Shown: positions 49,432-64,000 of the stretch, one piece after another
Numbering within the stretch: the stretch's first letter is position 1
How the letters are laid out: each line of letters starts with the position of its first letter
From: Lota lota
Taxonomy: Eukaryota > Chordata > Actinopteri > Gadiformes > Lotidae
DNA: 64,000 nt
NCBI GenBank assembly: GCA_026745465.1
Contig: JACYXH010000783.1
Location: forward strand, 1,680,001-1,744,000
Direction: 5' to 3'
Notes under the pieces: model-generated
The model's database searches: none
Seen by the model: the letters and a program-made list of their open reading frames with translations, nothing else
What the model was told of the DNA's origin: nothing
Program-made: the position numbers and the translations under genes

Positions 49432-52400
49432 ATGATATACTTTCTGCTGTTTCCAGGTCCGTGAGTGTTTACACTGTATGAAATGATATAAGATTCGATT
49501 TGTCTTTCCCAAATCTAATCACCTGTTCGACCTGTGCTCGACCTGTGCTCGACCTGTGCTCGACCTGTGCTCGACCTGTGCTCGACCTGTGCTCGACCTG
49601 TGCTCGACCTGTGCTCGACCTGTGTTCGACCTGTGTTCCTATTTTACTTGGATTTGACATGCATATGTTTTACCGGTTTCCCTGTGTTTACCTGTGTTTA
49701 CCTGTGGTTACCTTTGTTTTACCTGTCGTACCTATCGTTACCTGTATTCTAGCTGTGTTTGACCTGTCTTACCTATGGTTACCTGTATTTTACCTGTGGT
49801 TACCGTATTGTACCCTGTGTTTACCTGTGTTTACCTGTGTTCCCAGTTGTCTTTTCAGCCCTTCAGCAATACTATTTTGTCAATAAGAGCCTGCCCTGGA
49901 GCGAAGCCCAGAGCCACTGCAGGAAGTATGGTGGTGAGCTGGCCACCGTAGACGGCCCAGAGTACCAGCAAGGGCTGGTGGAAGTAGCTCGCAAGTACAA
50001 CTCATCTGTCTGGATAGGGCTGTACGACGATGCGGAATCCTGGACATGGTCGCTGGCGGAGAACGGTAATTATAGCGGCAGAGAGGTGGAGCCCTGGAGC
50101 TGGCCCTGGAGGAGCAACGAGCCAAACAACTATAAAGGCAGGCAAAGATGCGTCAAAATAGTCAACGAAACATGGGACGATGAAGATTGTAATGAAGACC
50201 ATAACTTCCTTTGCTTTGACAACAAGACAAATGGTGAGGCCCTGGTAGTAGTAGTAGTGGAAGAATTACAACCAGCCACTGGATGAAGCCAGTAACACTT
50301 GTATTAATTTGGAAGTTGACTCTTTTCCTTTTCCTTAATTGCAGACACTACGATCAGTGATTCCAGGATCGTCTCGATCAAAATAATGATGAGTTGGTGG
50401 GATGCCCAGTCATACTGCCGGGAACACCACACAGACCTGCCCAGCATAAGGAACTTGGAGGAGAACAGATTGATGTCACAAATGCATGCCACTGCATGGA
50501 AGTGGATTGGACTGCACAGGAACCTTTGGGGTGCGTGGTCGGATGGGAGTAACTCCTCGTACAGAAACTGGAGGGCCGGCATGCCCAACAACACTGCCAA
50601 GACCCTGAATAACTGCGCTTTGGTTTTAGCCTACTCTGGTTGGCAATGGGGCGATCTACACTGTAACTCCAAGTTCAATTTCATTTGTAACGCGGGTAAG
50701 ATTTGCGCTTAATATTTTGTTTCAATAACCAACTAATCTGTATTTCTGTCTGGCCTCTGTCTGTCTTGTTGACTGTATGTCTTGTCTGTCTGTTTCTCTA
50801 TCCTGTTGACTGTTGTGTTCTGTTAACTTTGCATAATAAATTGCATATTAATCACAATTGCAATTTTGGCATAAGCAATTGGCTAATCTTGAATGGTCGT
50901 AATTTATATATTAAAAACAACGACAAAAATGATACTAACATAACCTAAAGCATAACAAACAAACCGTTACAACTCAGCAATTGCTATATTATTATTGCTG
51001 TTTATATACAGCAGGTGTCACAGAATATTAATTTAATCGATAATCTGTTAATCACAATGAAATAATCACAATAACAATATCAGGCAAAATAATCGCAATA
51101 ACAATTGTTGTCATCATTGTGCAGCCCTTCTTTCTTGTTGACTGTGTTTAAATGCTCTACAACATTGTGCTTTCAGTTCCAGTCATGAAGCAGCGGTTCA
51201 GAATAAAGTTCAGCTCGGCAGACATCGACCCCAATGACCCTGAATTGAGCAAGGCGATCGTGAAACAGGTCAAAGGTCTACTAAATTGCTGTTAGTAGGC
51301 TTAAGTCTAGTGAATGACCATAAAGTTCTCTCACAGTGCAGAGCGTCAGCTGGACCTGTTATAGAATACAGTCAACATTCACTGTATACTTAGCTCTAAA
51401 CTGTCTCAGACTTTATGTAGTCTCAATATGTGCAGTCTGCCATCCCAGGCAAAGAGGAGGAGGAGTCATGGCAAAATCTTTCCCAGGTTCGTCGAAGGTC
51501 GGCTGACTTGGAGCGGTCAATATCACAGGTCTATTTGAGAGAAAGACACACATGTCATTTGTTATTAGGTGAATTACACACAATACAGAAAATAAAGCAA
51601 TGACATTTTGTTGATTATGTGTCTAAACTTCCGAACTGTTTGTGGACACCCTAGGTTAGGCAAAGCGGAACACTTAAATCATGGCATCCTAACCTCATTA
51701 AACAATACAATTAAACACTTTGTTATTGGTAGGATAGAAGACGAAAACAACCATGCTTTCAATTTCATTGCTGGACATATTCAGATAAACGTTAACAAAA
51801 CCGCTATAGTTTGTATAGTGTTTGCTACGCCTTCAGGGAATATACCCTTTTACAGAGGAATTGTCGCAGGGCATTGAAGGACAAACACATAGCGATACCG
51901 GTGTTTGTCCTACAATGACGTGATACGGGTCTATTCCCTGAACTTGTAGCAAACACTGGCTATAACACTTTTGTTAATGTTTATCTGAATATGCCCAGCA
52001 ATGAATTTGTAAGCATGGTTGTTTTGCTCGTCTATCCTACCAACTCGCTCCAATATTGTGAATTCTGACTGCAGTGCCCATTTCGAACGATCTGTGTCGA
52101 TTGTTACATATTGTATCTTTAAGCCACAAAATAATGTTATTGTGTACTAACGGAAAAGGGGTCTATAACTCATAGCAGACTCATAGCAACCTTTTTTATA
52201 TAGCTAACTTTATATAGCTAAAGTTAAACATCTAAAATGAATAGCTTTATATAACTAACTGTATCTAACATGATATGTAAATAACTTTATGGAGTTAACT
52301 TCATGTAGCTGACTTTCTATTGTTAACTATGTTTAGATATTATATAGCTAAACATTATATAGCAAACATATTTATATCTTTATATGGCTAACTTTATATA

Positions 52401-52591
52401 ACATTCTGTAGCTAACTTTGACTTTCCTGTTGCAGTTGCACGAGAAGCTGAAGGAGAAGATGGTGAACGAAGACTTCAGTCTAACTTGGATGAAGGGCCC
52501 AGACGGAGAAATCTTCCACAACACAAACAAAGACAAGAAACAACAATATCCTGAATTTGCAGATGAAAGATGTAATCTAAAGATTAAATAG
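49432..52591 (+). CDS. Secreted protein with two C-type lectin domains
   Basis: Exons 49432-49456, 49847-50233, 50345-50695, 51177-51268 and 52436-52591 join in phase to 337 codons ending TAG. A signal peptide MIYFLLFPVVFSA spans the first intron. Exon 2 is CTLD 1 (YYFVNKSLPWSEAQSHCRK, WIGLYDD, EPNNY, ETWDDEDCNEDHNFLC). Its EPN and WDDED motifs are those of mannose-type calcium-dependent sugar binding. Exon 3 is CTLD 2 (WWDAQSYCREHHTDLPSI, WIGLHRN, NWRAGMPNN, WGDLHCNSKFNFIC), which lacks EPN and the acidic pair. The last exons encode a charged tail (MKQRFRIKFSSADIDPNDPE, LHEKLKEK, FSLTWMKGPDGEIFHNTN) of a type I recall after CTLDs in fish lectins. No membrane segment is seen, so it is probably secreted. 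No orthologue name is given. Confidence 0.9.
49527..49640. repeat. 11-bp minisatellite in lectin intron 1
   Basis: Ten or eleven copies of CTCGACCTGTG, fading into TTACCTGTG-type units up to the acceptor at 49846. Nearly all of this intron is built from ACCTGTG words. Confidence 0.93.
51726..52042. mobile_element. Fold-back (MITE-like) element in lectin intron 4
   Basis: A long imperfect palindrome. The left arm begins TTGGTAGGATAG and contains AACAACCATGCTT and CATATTCAGATAAAC. The right arm has GTTTATCTGAATATG, AAGCATGGTTGTT and ends CTATCCTACCAA. The centre (about 51881-51910) is a short hairpin of GGACAAACAC and GTGTTTGTCC. No ORF is present. The transposon superfamily was not identified. 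Confidence 0.85.
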
Positions 52592-52653
52592 CCTAGCTTT
52601 GACGATAACAGTCAGACAGCACCTTGTTCTACAGCAACCTCTTCAACTAACCC

Positions 52654-52954
52654 ACTGGTTCCCACCCTGTTTTGCCCCATGAACTGTTTATAACCAGCAT
52701 CTGCCCAAAATATCAGTGTCCCAGGGATGGGACAGCCACACCACTAAGTGGTCAGGAGTAGCCTGGCTTGCTTGTGGCTATGAATGAAGGTCTTTTGGGA
52801 CCTATGTGAGACCTCCAAAACGTTATCAAGACTTTTTGCAGTAAAGAATGTATCATCGCATATCTCTCGCTTATAAATCAGCAATGTCCCGCGACCCCAT
52901 ATGTGTGCCGGGTCACCACAAGTGGGGTCCCGACCCATAGGTTGGGAACCATCG
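52654..52954. mobile_element. hAT-like MITE remnant downstream of the lectin gene
   Basis: The left end CACTGGTTCCCACCCTG and the right end AGGTTGGGAACCAT are inverted and resemble the CAGTGGTTCCCAACCT ends of hAT-family elements. There is no coding capacity. It probably lies just beyond the lectin 3' UTR. Confidence 0.6.
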
Positions 52955-53923
52955 AACTCCTTATACTTGAAGATGAATTTCTTGGAAGGCTAAATGTAGC
53001 GTAATGTAGGCCTGAAAACTAGAAGATACCGATAAAACTCCTGATACAGCTGAAACAGCTCCAGAATAGCCCAGTTTTATATTATGAAGAAATGTATCTA
53101 TTGTTTTAGAGAAAAGAAAATCATATATCCATCCATTTACCTGTATAATTAGCCTGCAACAGTGCTACTTTTTTTTTCAAGTTATAGGTCCCTGGGAATC
53201 TCTGAAGCAGACTTGTGATTGATTGAATAATGGCGGGGGTGTTTTTTTACCATGTACATGATTAGAATAAAGTATCAAATTAAACTTAAGTGGTGATAAT
53301 TGATTTTATATATATTCAGATGCCTTATTAGCAAACTCACTAAGCCTAATTCTTTGAAGGAGATTGTATTGTTGAGATTGTGACCTGAACGCATAGGGTT
53401 AAAAATTATATATGATATGTCTTTCATTGTCTTTCTATGTTAATGTTTGTGCGAGCAAATAGCCAGCGAAAAGGTGGCAGATAGGGAAAGAGCATAATAA
53501 GACGTATGCAAGAAAACAGTACTTACCATGCTTGCAGCAGTGCAAGTAATAAGAAACATGATAACAATAGTGTGGCCTTCTTTTCAACCACACTGATAAT
53601 AAGAATAAGAATGATAAGAAACATACCAATAGTGTGGCTTGCTTTGCAACCCCACTAATAATAAGAAACATGATAACAATAGTGTGCCTTGCTCTGCAAC
53701 CACACTAATTATTTTTTGTATTTGTATTTATCTATGCATCTAAAGTCAGACTACTGATCCATACTCAAGTCCAGCTGGTGGCGGTAATGCAACCTTTAGC
53801 CTTCTGGTCTTAGTAGAAGTAGTGGCAGTGCCTTAATTCGCCTCTAGGGGAGCCGCGGAGCAGCACTCGACGACACACCCCAACTTTTACATCAGGGCAG
53901 AGTGAGTGGTTTTTTTTTCCAAC

Positions 53924-58096
<4,173 letters not shown>

Positions 58097-61000
58097 TCAC
58101 AGACCCCCCCCCTCTCCCGTCGGCCCACCGCCCGCTCCTTGGTGCGAAACAAATGTTCTCTATGTAATCTGCACGCCGGATTGGGACGGATGAAAGGCAC
58201 GCTTCCCCCCCCCCCCCAGCCCTAAGCACTCGAGGCATGTTTGATATGAGCCCCGGGTAAGTTGAGTGGTCGGGAGGGGAGCCAATCAGAAACATCCACC
58301 GATGCATGCTCTCGTGTTGTGTCTCAAACGTGCCTTCCATCCGGAACCTTCTCTGGCTTTTTCCCACTATTTAGCGTGTTTCTGTTCATTTGTTACTTTT
58401 TAAAAGTATTTTTTCAAGTAAAAAAAAAAAAGAAAAACGTAACGAAAACAAAAAGCGACGGTGCAGTCTTTGTATTCACTTCTTCCTTTTTATTTTGGCA
58501 CCCATTCAATCCGTCGTTCGGTTTGCGTTGTGCGGAGAAGGTTAAGACGGAAGTGGAGATTCTTTGTTGGTCAGCGTCGTTTCCAACCACAGCCTCGAAG
58601 GTCGGCCCTTTCTTCTTTTTTTTTTACTGGGATCACAGACGAGCTTAGAACACTGGTGGCAGGTTACCATGGCTACGGGAAACCGTCGGAGCCGGTATGT
58701 GATGTTACGAACCGGCCCGCTGCGCACCAGCTTTCCCCTTGCGTTCCGAGCGTTAGGGATTTATTCCTATTTTGTAGTTGTATTAAACACTGGTCTGTAC
58801 CTGCCTCCTATGTTAAGCCTACCTCTCCATTCGGCTCCTTTACACCTTCCGTCCTTCCTCCTTCTCTTCTGCCGCGCGCTGTTGTCTCTGTATTTATTTG
58901 CCTCCTACTGTACGCATTTCAAAGTTAACAAAGACCACGTCTGGGAAAGAGATTGAAATTCCACCTTCGGCTCTGTGTGTTCTTTTGTCTGAAGTGTTCC
59001 GGTCTCAAACTGTCCATTTATATACGTCAATTGATAGAATAATTATATATATATAATTCTCTCCTAATCAAGACATTAAAGATGAATGTCAGCCCTGTGA
59101 TGCAGGTAACATGAAATACACTTGTATTTCCTCTACTTCCTTTCCTATTCTTCTTCACTGCTGTTTTCGTAATCAAAATATTACAATGCTTAATATGCAA
59201 TTAAAGGTATTAATATTGAGGTAAAGCTGTTTTCTCCACATTTACTACATAATTTAGGGAGACTATTGTCTTCAAAATTAAAACTTAGGCTTTGTTTATT
59301 TTGCTGCTCTGCTTATGTGACTTTCTGCTGATGTAGGGTTCTCCCTAGTGGATGCATTCTGAACTGCAGAAAATTAATATTCTAACCATTACTCGACTGT
59401 TAAAACACGCTGCGTCATCAACCGCTTCTCCGACTGCGTTCCTCCAATGAAGAGTTGGAAGTATTTATGTTTAGGTGTTATTTGGAATAATGTAAAAATG
59501 GACAATTTTGGTTTTAGATTGTTTGGGGGAAGGTGTAAGGGCGGGCTACCATATGGTAGCAGTCATGAGTTTATAATGTTATAGGAGATTGCGCATAAAA
59601 CGTCGACATGCTGCACACATTCTCAGACAGTTACTTTTACCAGTCATTTTATTTTGTTTTTAAAATGTACATTTCTATTTGATGGATAGATAAGTTGTAG
59701 AGCAGAGAGAGAGGATGACCCATTGCGGAGCAGGGTACGAGATCCTTGTCATGTGGACGGCCGTGGAAGTAGAGAACCAAAGCACGTAGTTCTTGGAGCA
59801 CGAGGTCTACAACGTTATCGCGGAACCCCACCATTTGACCCGTTCCCCCACACCAGAGCACCAAACCAAACACTTATCATGTGTCAATTCCAGGCGTCAC
59901 TTGAGTTCAAAGTGAGATTTCCTTGCCCCTTTTTTTTTCCAAATAGGTTTGATTCAGTGTTCAGCGGTGAGGTCAAACTGACCCGGGGGAACTTGGGCAC
60001 CGTGTTGACGTCTGACTACACCCTCCAAAGTGCACCAGTCCAAACTGGATAAAGCAACGTGTGAAAAGGATCTTCAAAGTGCAGAGGGGCCGTAACCTTT
60101 TACAAAACATCCCTTTCAAAGTAAGAAGGCGAGTCGGGAACATTGGATGTACCGTGGCAGGCAGGAAGCTTGGGGGTAAACCAGAGATTAAAACACATTT
60201 CTTAAACACAATCCATAAATGACACGATAGCTCGTTTCACCGATCACCTATGATCAACCCAGTTCAGGTACAGGAGACGGGTCTTTTGGAGCTGTGGTAG
60301 GAACAAAACGGACTTACTGAACTGTAAGTTCAGCGTTTCTTAACCAATGCATTGACTCGATATCAAGAACTGTCAACCTTTTCAAAATCCAGTCTGTTTA
60401 AAAAATGTATACTAATATGGGAGAAAAATCCTCATGTACCCTGATCTAGCAGTTTTGCTGTTCGTATATATATACTGCTCAAAAAACTTAAACAACACAA
60501 TGTAACTCCAAGTGTTCCCTTTATTTTTTTGAGCAGTATATTTTTGTATCATCTTGCAATTAGCGGATCATTACAGAGCATGTGCCGAAGCCGTTGCCTC
60601 TTAATTCCCCTTTTAATCATTGATGATATCACAAAGATTCAATGCAGATGTTCCAAATCTTTGTCCGATAGCATTTGCTCTATCTAGGCGGTGGTATAAC
60701 GAATCAAATCCAAGCGTATTGCATGTGTGTGTTTGTAATGACAAATAGAAACGATAAGCCACATGACCCGATTACACTAGAGATAGTTATTAGTGATTAC
60801 AAGTTAAGTTGTTTTTTGCGTGAGGATAAGGAAACTAGTTCCCCTGAATTCCAAAATATTGATCACAGCATCAAAACCGACCACCAGATGGCGCTGAATG
60901 CTCCGCGCCAGCCAGTATCGGCGTGGCATAGTCCTCGAGGTCAGACCGGAGATGACCTTGTGCTCCAATGTAAAGCTATTCCGTCCTCCTCCTCGGAAAC

Positions 61001-61537
61001 AAACGTCCCCAGTAGTTAAGATACCAAGGTTATTATGAGAGGCTCGTGTGTAACTTTTGATTTTGCTATGCTGTAGTGAGAGCACGTCTGTCGCAGTTGA
61101 GACTTCAGAAATTGCAGGTCATGTCTCTCATGTTATATTACAAACACGCAGTCTTGTCTCTCTCACGTTAAACTAAAATCACCCAGACCCCCCCCCCCCC
61201 CCCCCCCCCTTGGCAGCCGACGGTTCTCTTAAATCTGGGGCTTGTTTGTCTTTAAGCCCCCACCGCGGGGACGGTGGGGGCTGCCCCTTGACCTAACTGT
61301 AGTGTTGGTTGCTCCACGTTCGTAAGCGTGCATTTCGGAGCGGCCATGTTGAGGACGTCGCCCGGGACACTTCCCTCTGGAGGACTCCGCCGTTTCAACT
61401 CCTTTTATTGGAGACCTTTGCTCAGGAGAGACGTGGCTCCACACGGGTGCTGTCCCACACCCGTACTCCAGTCCACATCTGGAGCTCAGGTGCGCATGAA
61501 CATTCCGACAATGACACCCAACCCCCTCCTCCCGCCG

Positions 61538-61572
<35 letters not shown>

Positions 61573-62720
61573 GTGACCGTTCGTACGAGTCCGATACCCG
61601 GGGTCGACCGTGCTCTTACCGGCCACAGCAGGAGGAGTCCCGTGGGTTATTTCAGGACTCTGGGAAAAGGATTGTAAAAGGGGGGGGGGGGGCAACTTGG
61701 TCGTAAGGTTACGCTCAACTTGGGGCATCCACGGCATTGTTCAAAATGAGTATGAGTCGTCTGGTTTGAATGGTTTCATAGCAAGGAAGGGCAGGTTTCA
61801 TGGGGGGGGGGGGGGGGGGGGGGGGGTGAACCCTAGTAAACGGAGAGTATATAGTTCCGTGGTTCGATGGCTTGTTAAGATGGTCACACACCAACATTCC
61901 CCCTTACCAGGACCTCTTCTCTGGGAGCGTGTGATTGCATAAAAGGAAGAGAGGAGCACAAATTGGGAGGAGAGATGGGCGGGTGGAGGACAAGCGATGG
62001 GGGAGGAGGAGGAGAAACGGATCCGACCCAAGCAATAATTGTAACCGGTTGGGTCAGCGAACTCTTAATTAAACCGGTGATATGGCTCACCGGCATCTGG
62101 CCAGCCACTTCCAGCCAGCAAGCAAAACAAAACAAAATTGAACTGAAGATCTCCTGAACGACAAAACAACCTGGTAACGCGAAGCCTCAAAGTAAACTAA
62201 GAACAAAATCCTACATCCTTTCCTCTGTGTGAAGATGTAGCAGGCACCACCCAGGATCTGCTCTGGATCTGGGTACTGTTCCGTTCTCTTCTTCCCCTCG
62301 TGCTCTGTCAATCATCCTCCTCAACGTCCAATCAGAAAACAGGAGGGAGCAGGGGGATAATAGTGGGCAGGGCAGGCTAGTGCCAATCCAACCAATCTGT
62401 GTCCTCGGAATCCTCCGGCTATGTCCTTGATGTCCATCAGCATGTCCTCCCCAATATCTTCCTGCTCCGTCAGTCATGCTCCCCAACGTCCAATCGGAAC
62501 TCAGGAGGCGAGGAGGTTGACCAATGGTGGGCAGGGAAAAAAGCAACAGTCCAAGCCACCCACCAATGCGGCGTCCATCAGTCTGTCACCTCCTCCCCCT
62601 CGCACCTCGTCCCTTCCTCCCCGTCCCGCCGATCACCAACAACCAAACCCCGCCCTGTGCCACCTCCTCCTCCTCCTCCTCCTCTGCGCTTCCCCCTCCC
62701 CCCCTCTCCCCCTCCCCAGA
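58097..62720. other. Convergent 3' spacer between vbp1 and rab39b
   Basis: It holds the vbp1 3' UTR and probably a long rab39b 3' UTR, since the two genes converge. It contains a tiny Tc1-type remnant (listed separately), C and G homopolymers near 61190, 61540, 61680 and 61805, and paired copies of a CTCNNNGTCCAATC motif near 62325 and 62485. ORFs here are frame shadows of low-complexity sequence. Confidence 0.45.
60471..60540. mobile_element. 70-base Tc1/mariner-type terminal repeat relic
   Basis: A short near-palindrome with ends TATACTGCTCAAAAAA and TTTTTTGAGCAGTATA, including TA at both sides. Inside is ACAACACAATGTAACTCCAA. I recall these ends from a widespread fish Tc1-like family. Almost all of the interior is deleted. 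Confidence 0.75.
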
Positions 62721-63340
62721 TCAGCAGAGGCAGCGGCGGTCACTCTTGGTCACCTCCTCAGAGGAGTGGACCACGTTGGGCACGAAGCCGCTCTTCACGC
62801 CCTCCCAGCCCTCCTGGATGGTGATGTCGCCGGAGCGCACCAGCGCGAAGATGTCCCGCGTCAGCTCTGTGAAGGCGTGCTCCACGTTGATGGCGTCCCG
62901 CGCCGACGTCTCCACGTAGCGCATGCCGTACGCGCCCGCCAGCTTCTCCGCCTCCTGCCGCGTAACCTAGGAGACGCAGGGATCGGGGGGGGGGGCAAGG
63001 TGGGTTAGGGAGGTGCGTTTCACAAAACGGGGGGGGGGGGGGGGGGGGCGTGATATGACCAGGGCGCCACAGGGAGATTGCGGACTTCTAGGCGCAAGGT
63101 AAGTGTTGATAAACATTCGATGAGAAAAAGGATTGTTTCTTTTTGTCTTACAAACCCACCTGACGTTGGGCTTCCAGGTCGCACTTGTGCCCGACCAATA
63201 GGAAGACGATGCTGTGAGGCTGCACGTGGCTGCGGGCCTCCTCCAGCCAATCGTGGACGTTCTGGAAGGAGCGGCGGTTGGTGATGTCGAAGAGGAGGAG
63301 CCCGCCCACGGAGTTGCGGTAGTAGGCCCTGGTGATGGAC
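62721..63340 (-). CDS. rab39b: RAB39B small GTPase, last two exons (5' exon off right edge)
   Basis: Rab GTPase of vesicle traffic and autophagy. Exons on the minus strand: 63160-63340 and 62721-62966. The first begins in mid-codon with a partial Arg, then SITRAYYRNSVGGLLLFDIT, RRSFQNVHDWLEEA and the guanine-binding GHKCDLE. The last has ETSARDAINVEHAFTELTRD, the Rab39 signature GWEGVKSGFVPNVVHSSEE, and the prenylated tail RRCLC before TGA. VHSSEE and RRCLC favour RAB39B over RAB39A. The P-loop and switch I/II exon is not in the window. A 193-base intron splits the protein after AQRQ; I recall no intron at this place in the human gene. Confidence 0.93.
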
Positions 63341-64000
63341 CTGTAGCGGGGGGGGGGGGGGGGGCAGAGCAGAGAAGGGGGACATGAAAGGGCCCCTCCT
63401 ATGTGTATCTGTGGGAGGCTGAACTCCTATGGCACTGACTCTAGCACAGAGGCTGGGAGTTGAAGAGGTGAGGAAACGAACAAGAAAGTCACGAGGGCCG
63501 ACGTGTTAGACAGCAGACGTTTGGAGATATATTTAACAGGAGGAGATCCAAACCGGCCGAGTCTTAACGGGGAGATGAGAGAGAGATGAGGGGATGTGTG
63601 AAAGAGGAGACAATGAGTGAGAGAGAGAGCGTGATAGATAGAGAGAGAGAGAGAGAGGTGCCTGCAATGGACCTTTTTCAACTAGTGGCCATCTTGATTC
63701 TGCATTCAGTTCCTCTACCCAGCTAGCGTTTAGAACCAAGATGGCAGCTAGGTAAACAAGGCCCAGGGCTCCAACATTATACAGCTCACTGCCTTTAAAA
63801 AATAATTTGAATTGGATCCTTTATAAGGACATTCTGCGAAGCATTACACTTCCACAAACAGGTGTTCCTGGAAGGATTCTAAGGAACAATATACAAGTCA
63901 AATGGAATAGTCGAATTTCAAGTTTATGCATACAATCTTTAACCGTAAATTTCGGCTCAGTTTTGGAATGATGTGACCCCAAACACAGAGCTCGACATAA
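63341..64000. other. rab39b intron 1 sequence, no exon seen
   Basis: The acceptor of the first visible rab39b exon is preceded (minus strand) by a C run read as G at 63350-63364. GA-rich and mixed sequence follows. No P-loop exon (GDSTVGKS type) was found to the window end, so it must lie further right. Confidence 0.6.

Noticed and set aside
61309..61677. ORF with a poly-Gly stretch
   Set aside because: It depends on a G homopolymer of about 30 bases, and nothing in it resembles a protein family.

Overview
The window is vertebrate nuclear DNA, almost certainly from a ray-finned (teleost) fish. Genes have many small exons with GT-AG introns, and spacers are full of CA, CT and GGGA microsatellites. 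It carries Tc1-like DNA transposons, decayed Ty3/gypsy pol pieces, fold-back elements and a fish-type two-domain C-type lectin. No bacterial operon, CRISPR array, rRNA or tRNA was seen. Exon limits were read by eye from splice sites, reading phase and remembered family sequences; nothing was aligned by machine. || Layout: 1-7704 (minus) is the 5' part of a membrane adenylyl cyclase of the AC2/4/7 group (adcy4); the second catalytic half lies off the left edge. 7705-18420 is a transposon-rich spacer holding one Tc1-like element, two antisense gypsy pol remnants and three copies of an LTR-like repeat. 18423-21828 (plus) is a complete nine-exon TRIM E3 ligase gene (RING, two B-boxes, coiled coil, PRY/SPRY). 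24209-26055 (plus) is a three-exon cerebellin gene whose signal peptide is out of frame with the rest. 27978-33748 (minus) is ripk3, a RIP kinase with a C-terminal RHIM. 35678-43669 (plus) is khnyn. 45540-45790 is a gypsy integrase relic, 46110-47040 an AT-rich repeat field, and 47525-48791 a second Tc1-like element. 49432-52591 (plus) is a secreted two-CTLD lectin. 53924-58096 (plus) is vbp1, and 62721-63340 (minus) is the 3' part of rab39b, whose first exon lies off the right edge. || From memory of human maps, adcy4, cbln, ripk3 and khnyn match the linkage at 14q12, while vbp1 and rab39b match the pair at Xq28, so the window seems to join two ancestral blocks. Several genes have likely innate-immune roles: ripk3 in necroptosis, khnyn as a nuclease partner of ZAP, the TRIM ligase and the lectin. 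ripk3 and khnyn are head to head about 1.9 kb apart, and the gap holds a cluster of CRE-like sites and a kappa-B-like site. I found no clearly new biological system. The points most worth checking are that shared promoter, the cerebellin frameshift with its tandemly copied splice donor, and unusual motif residues in Ripk3.
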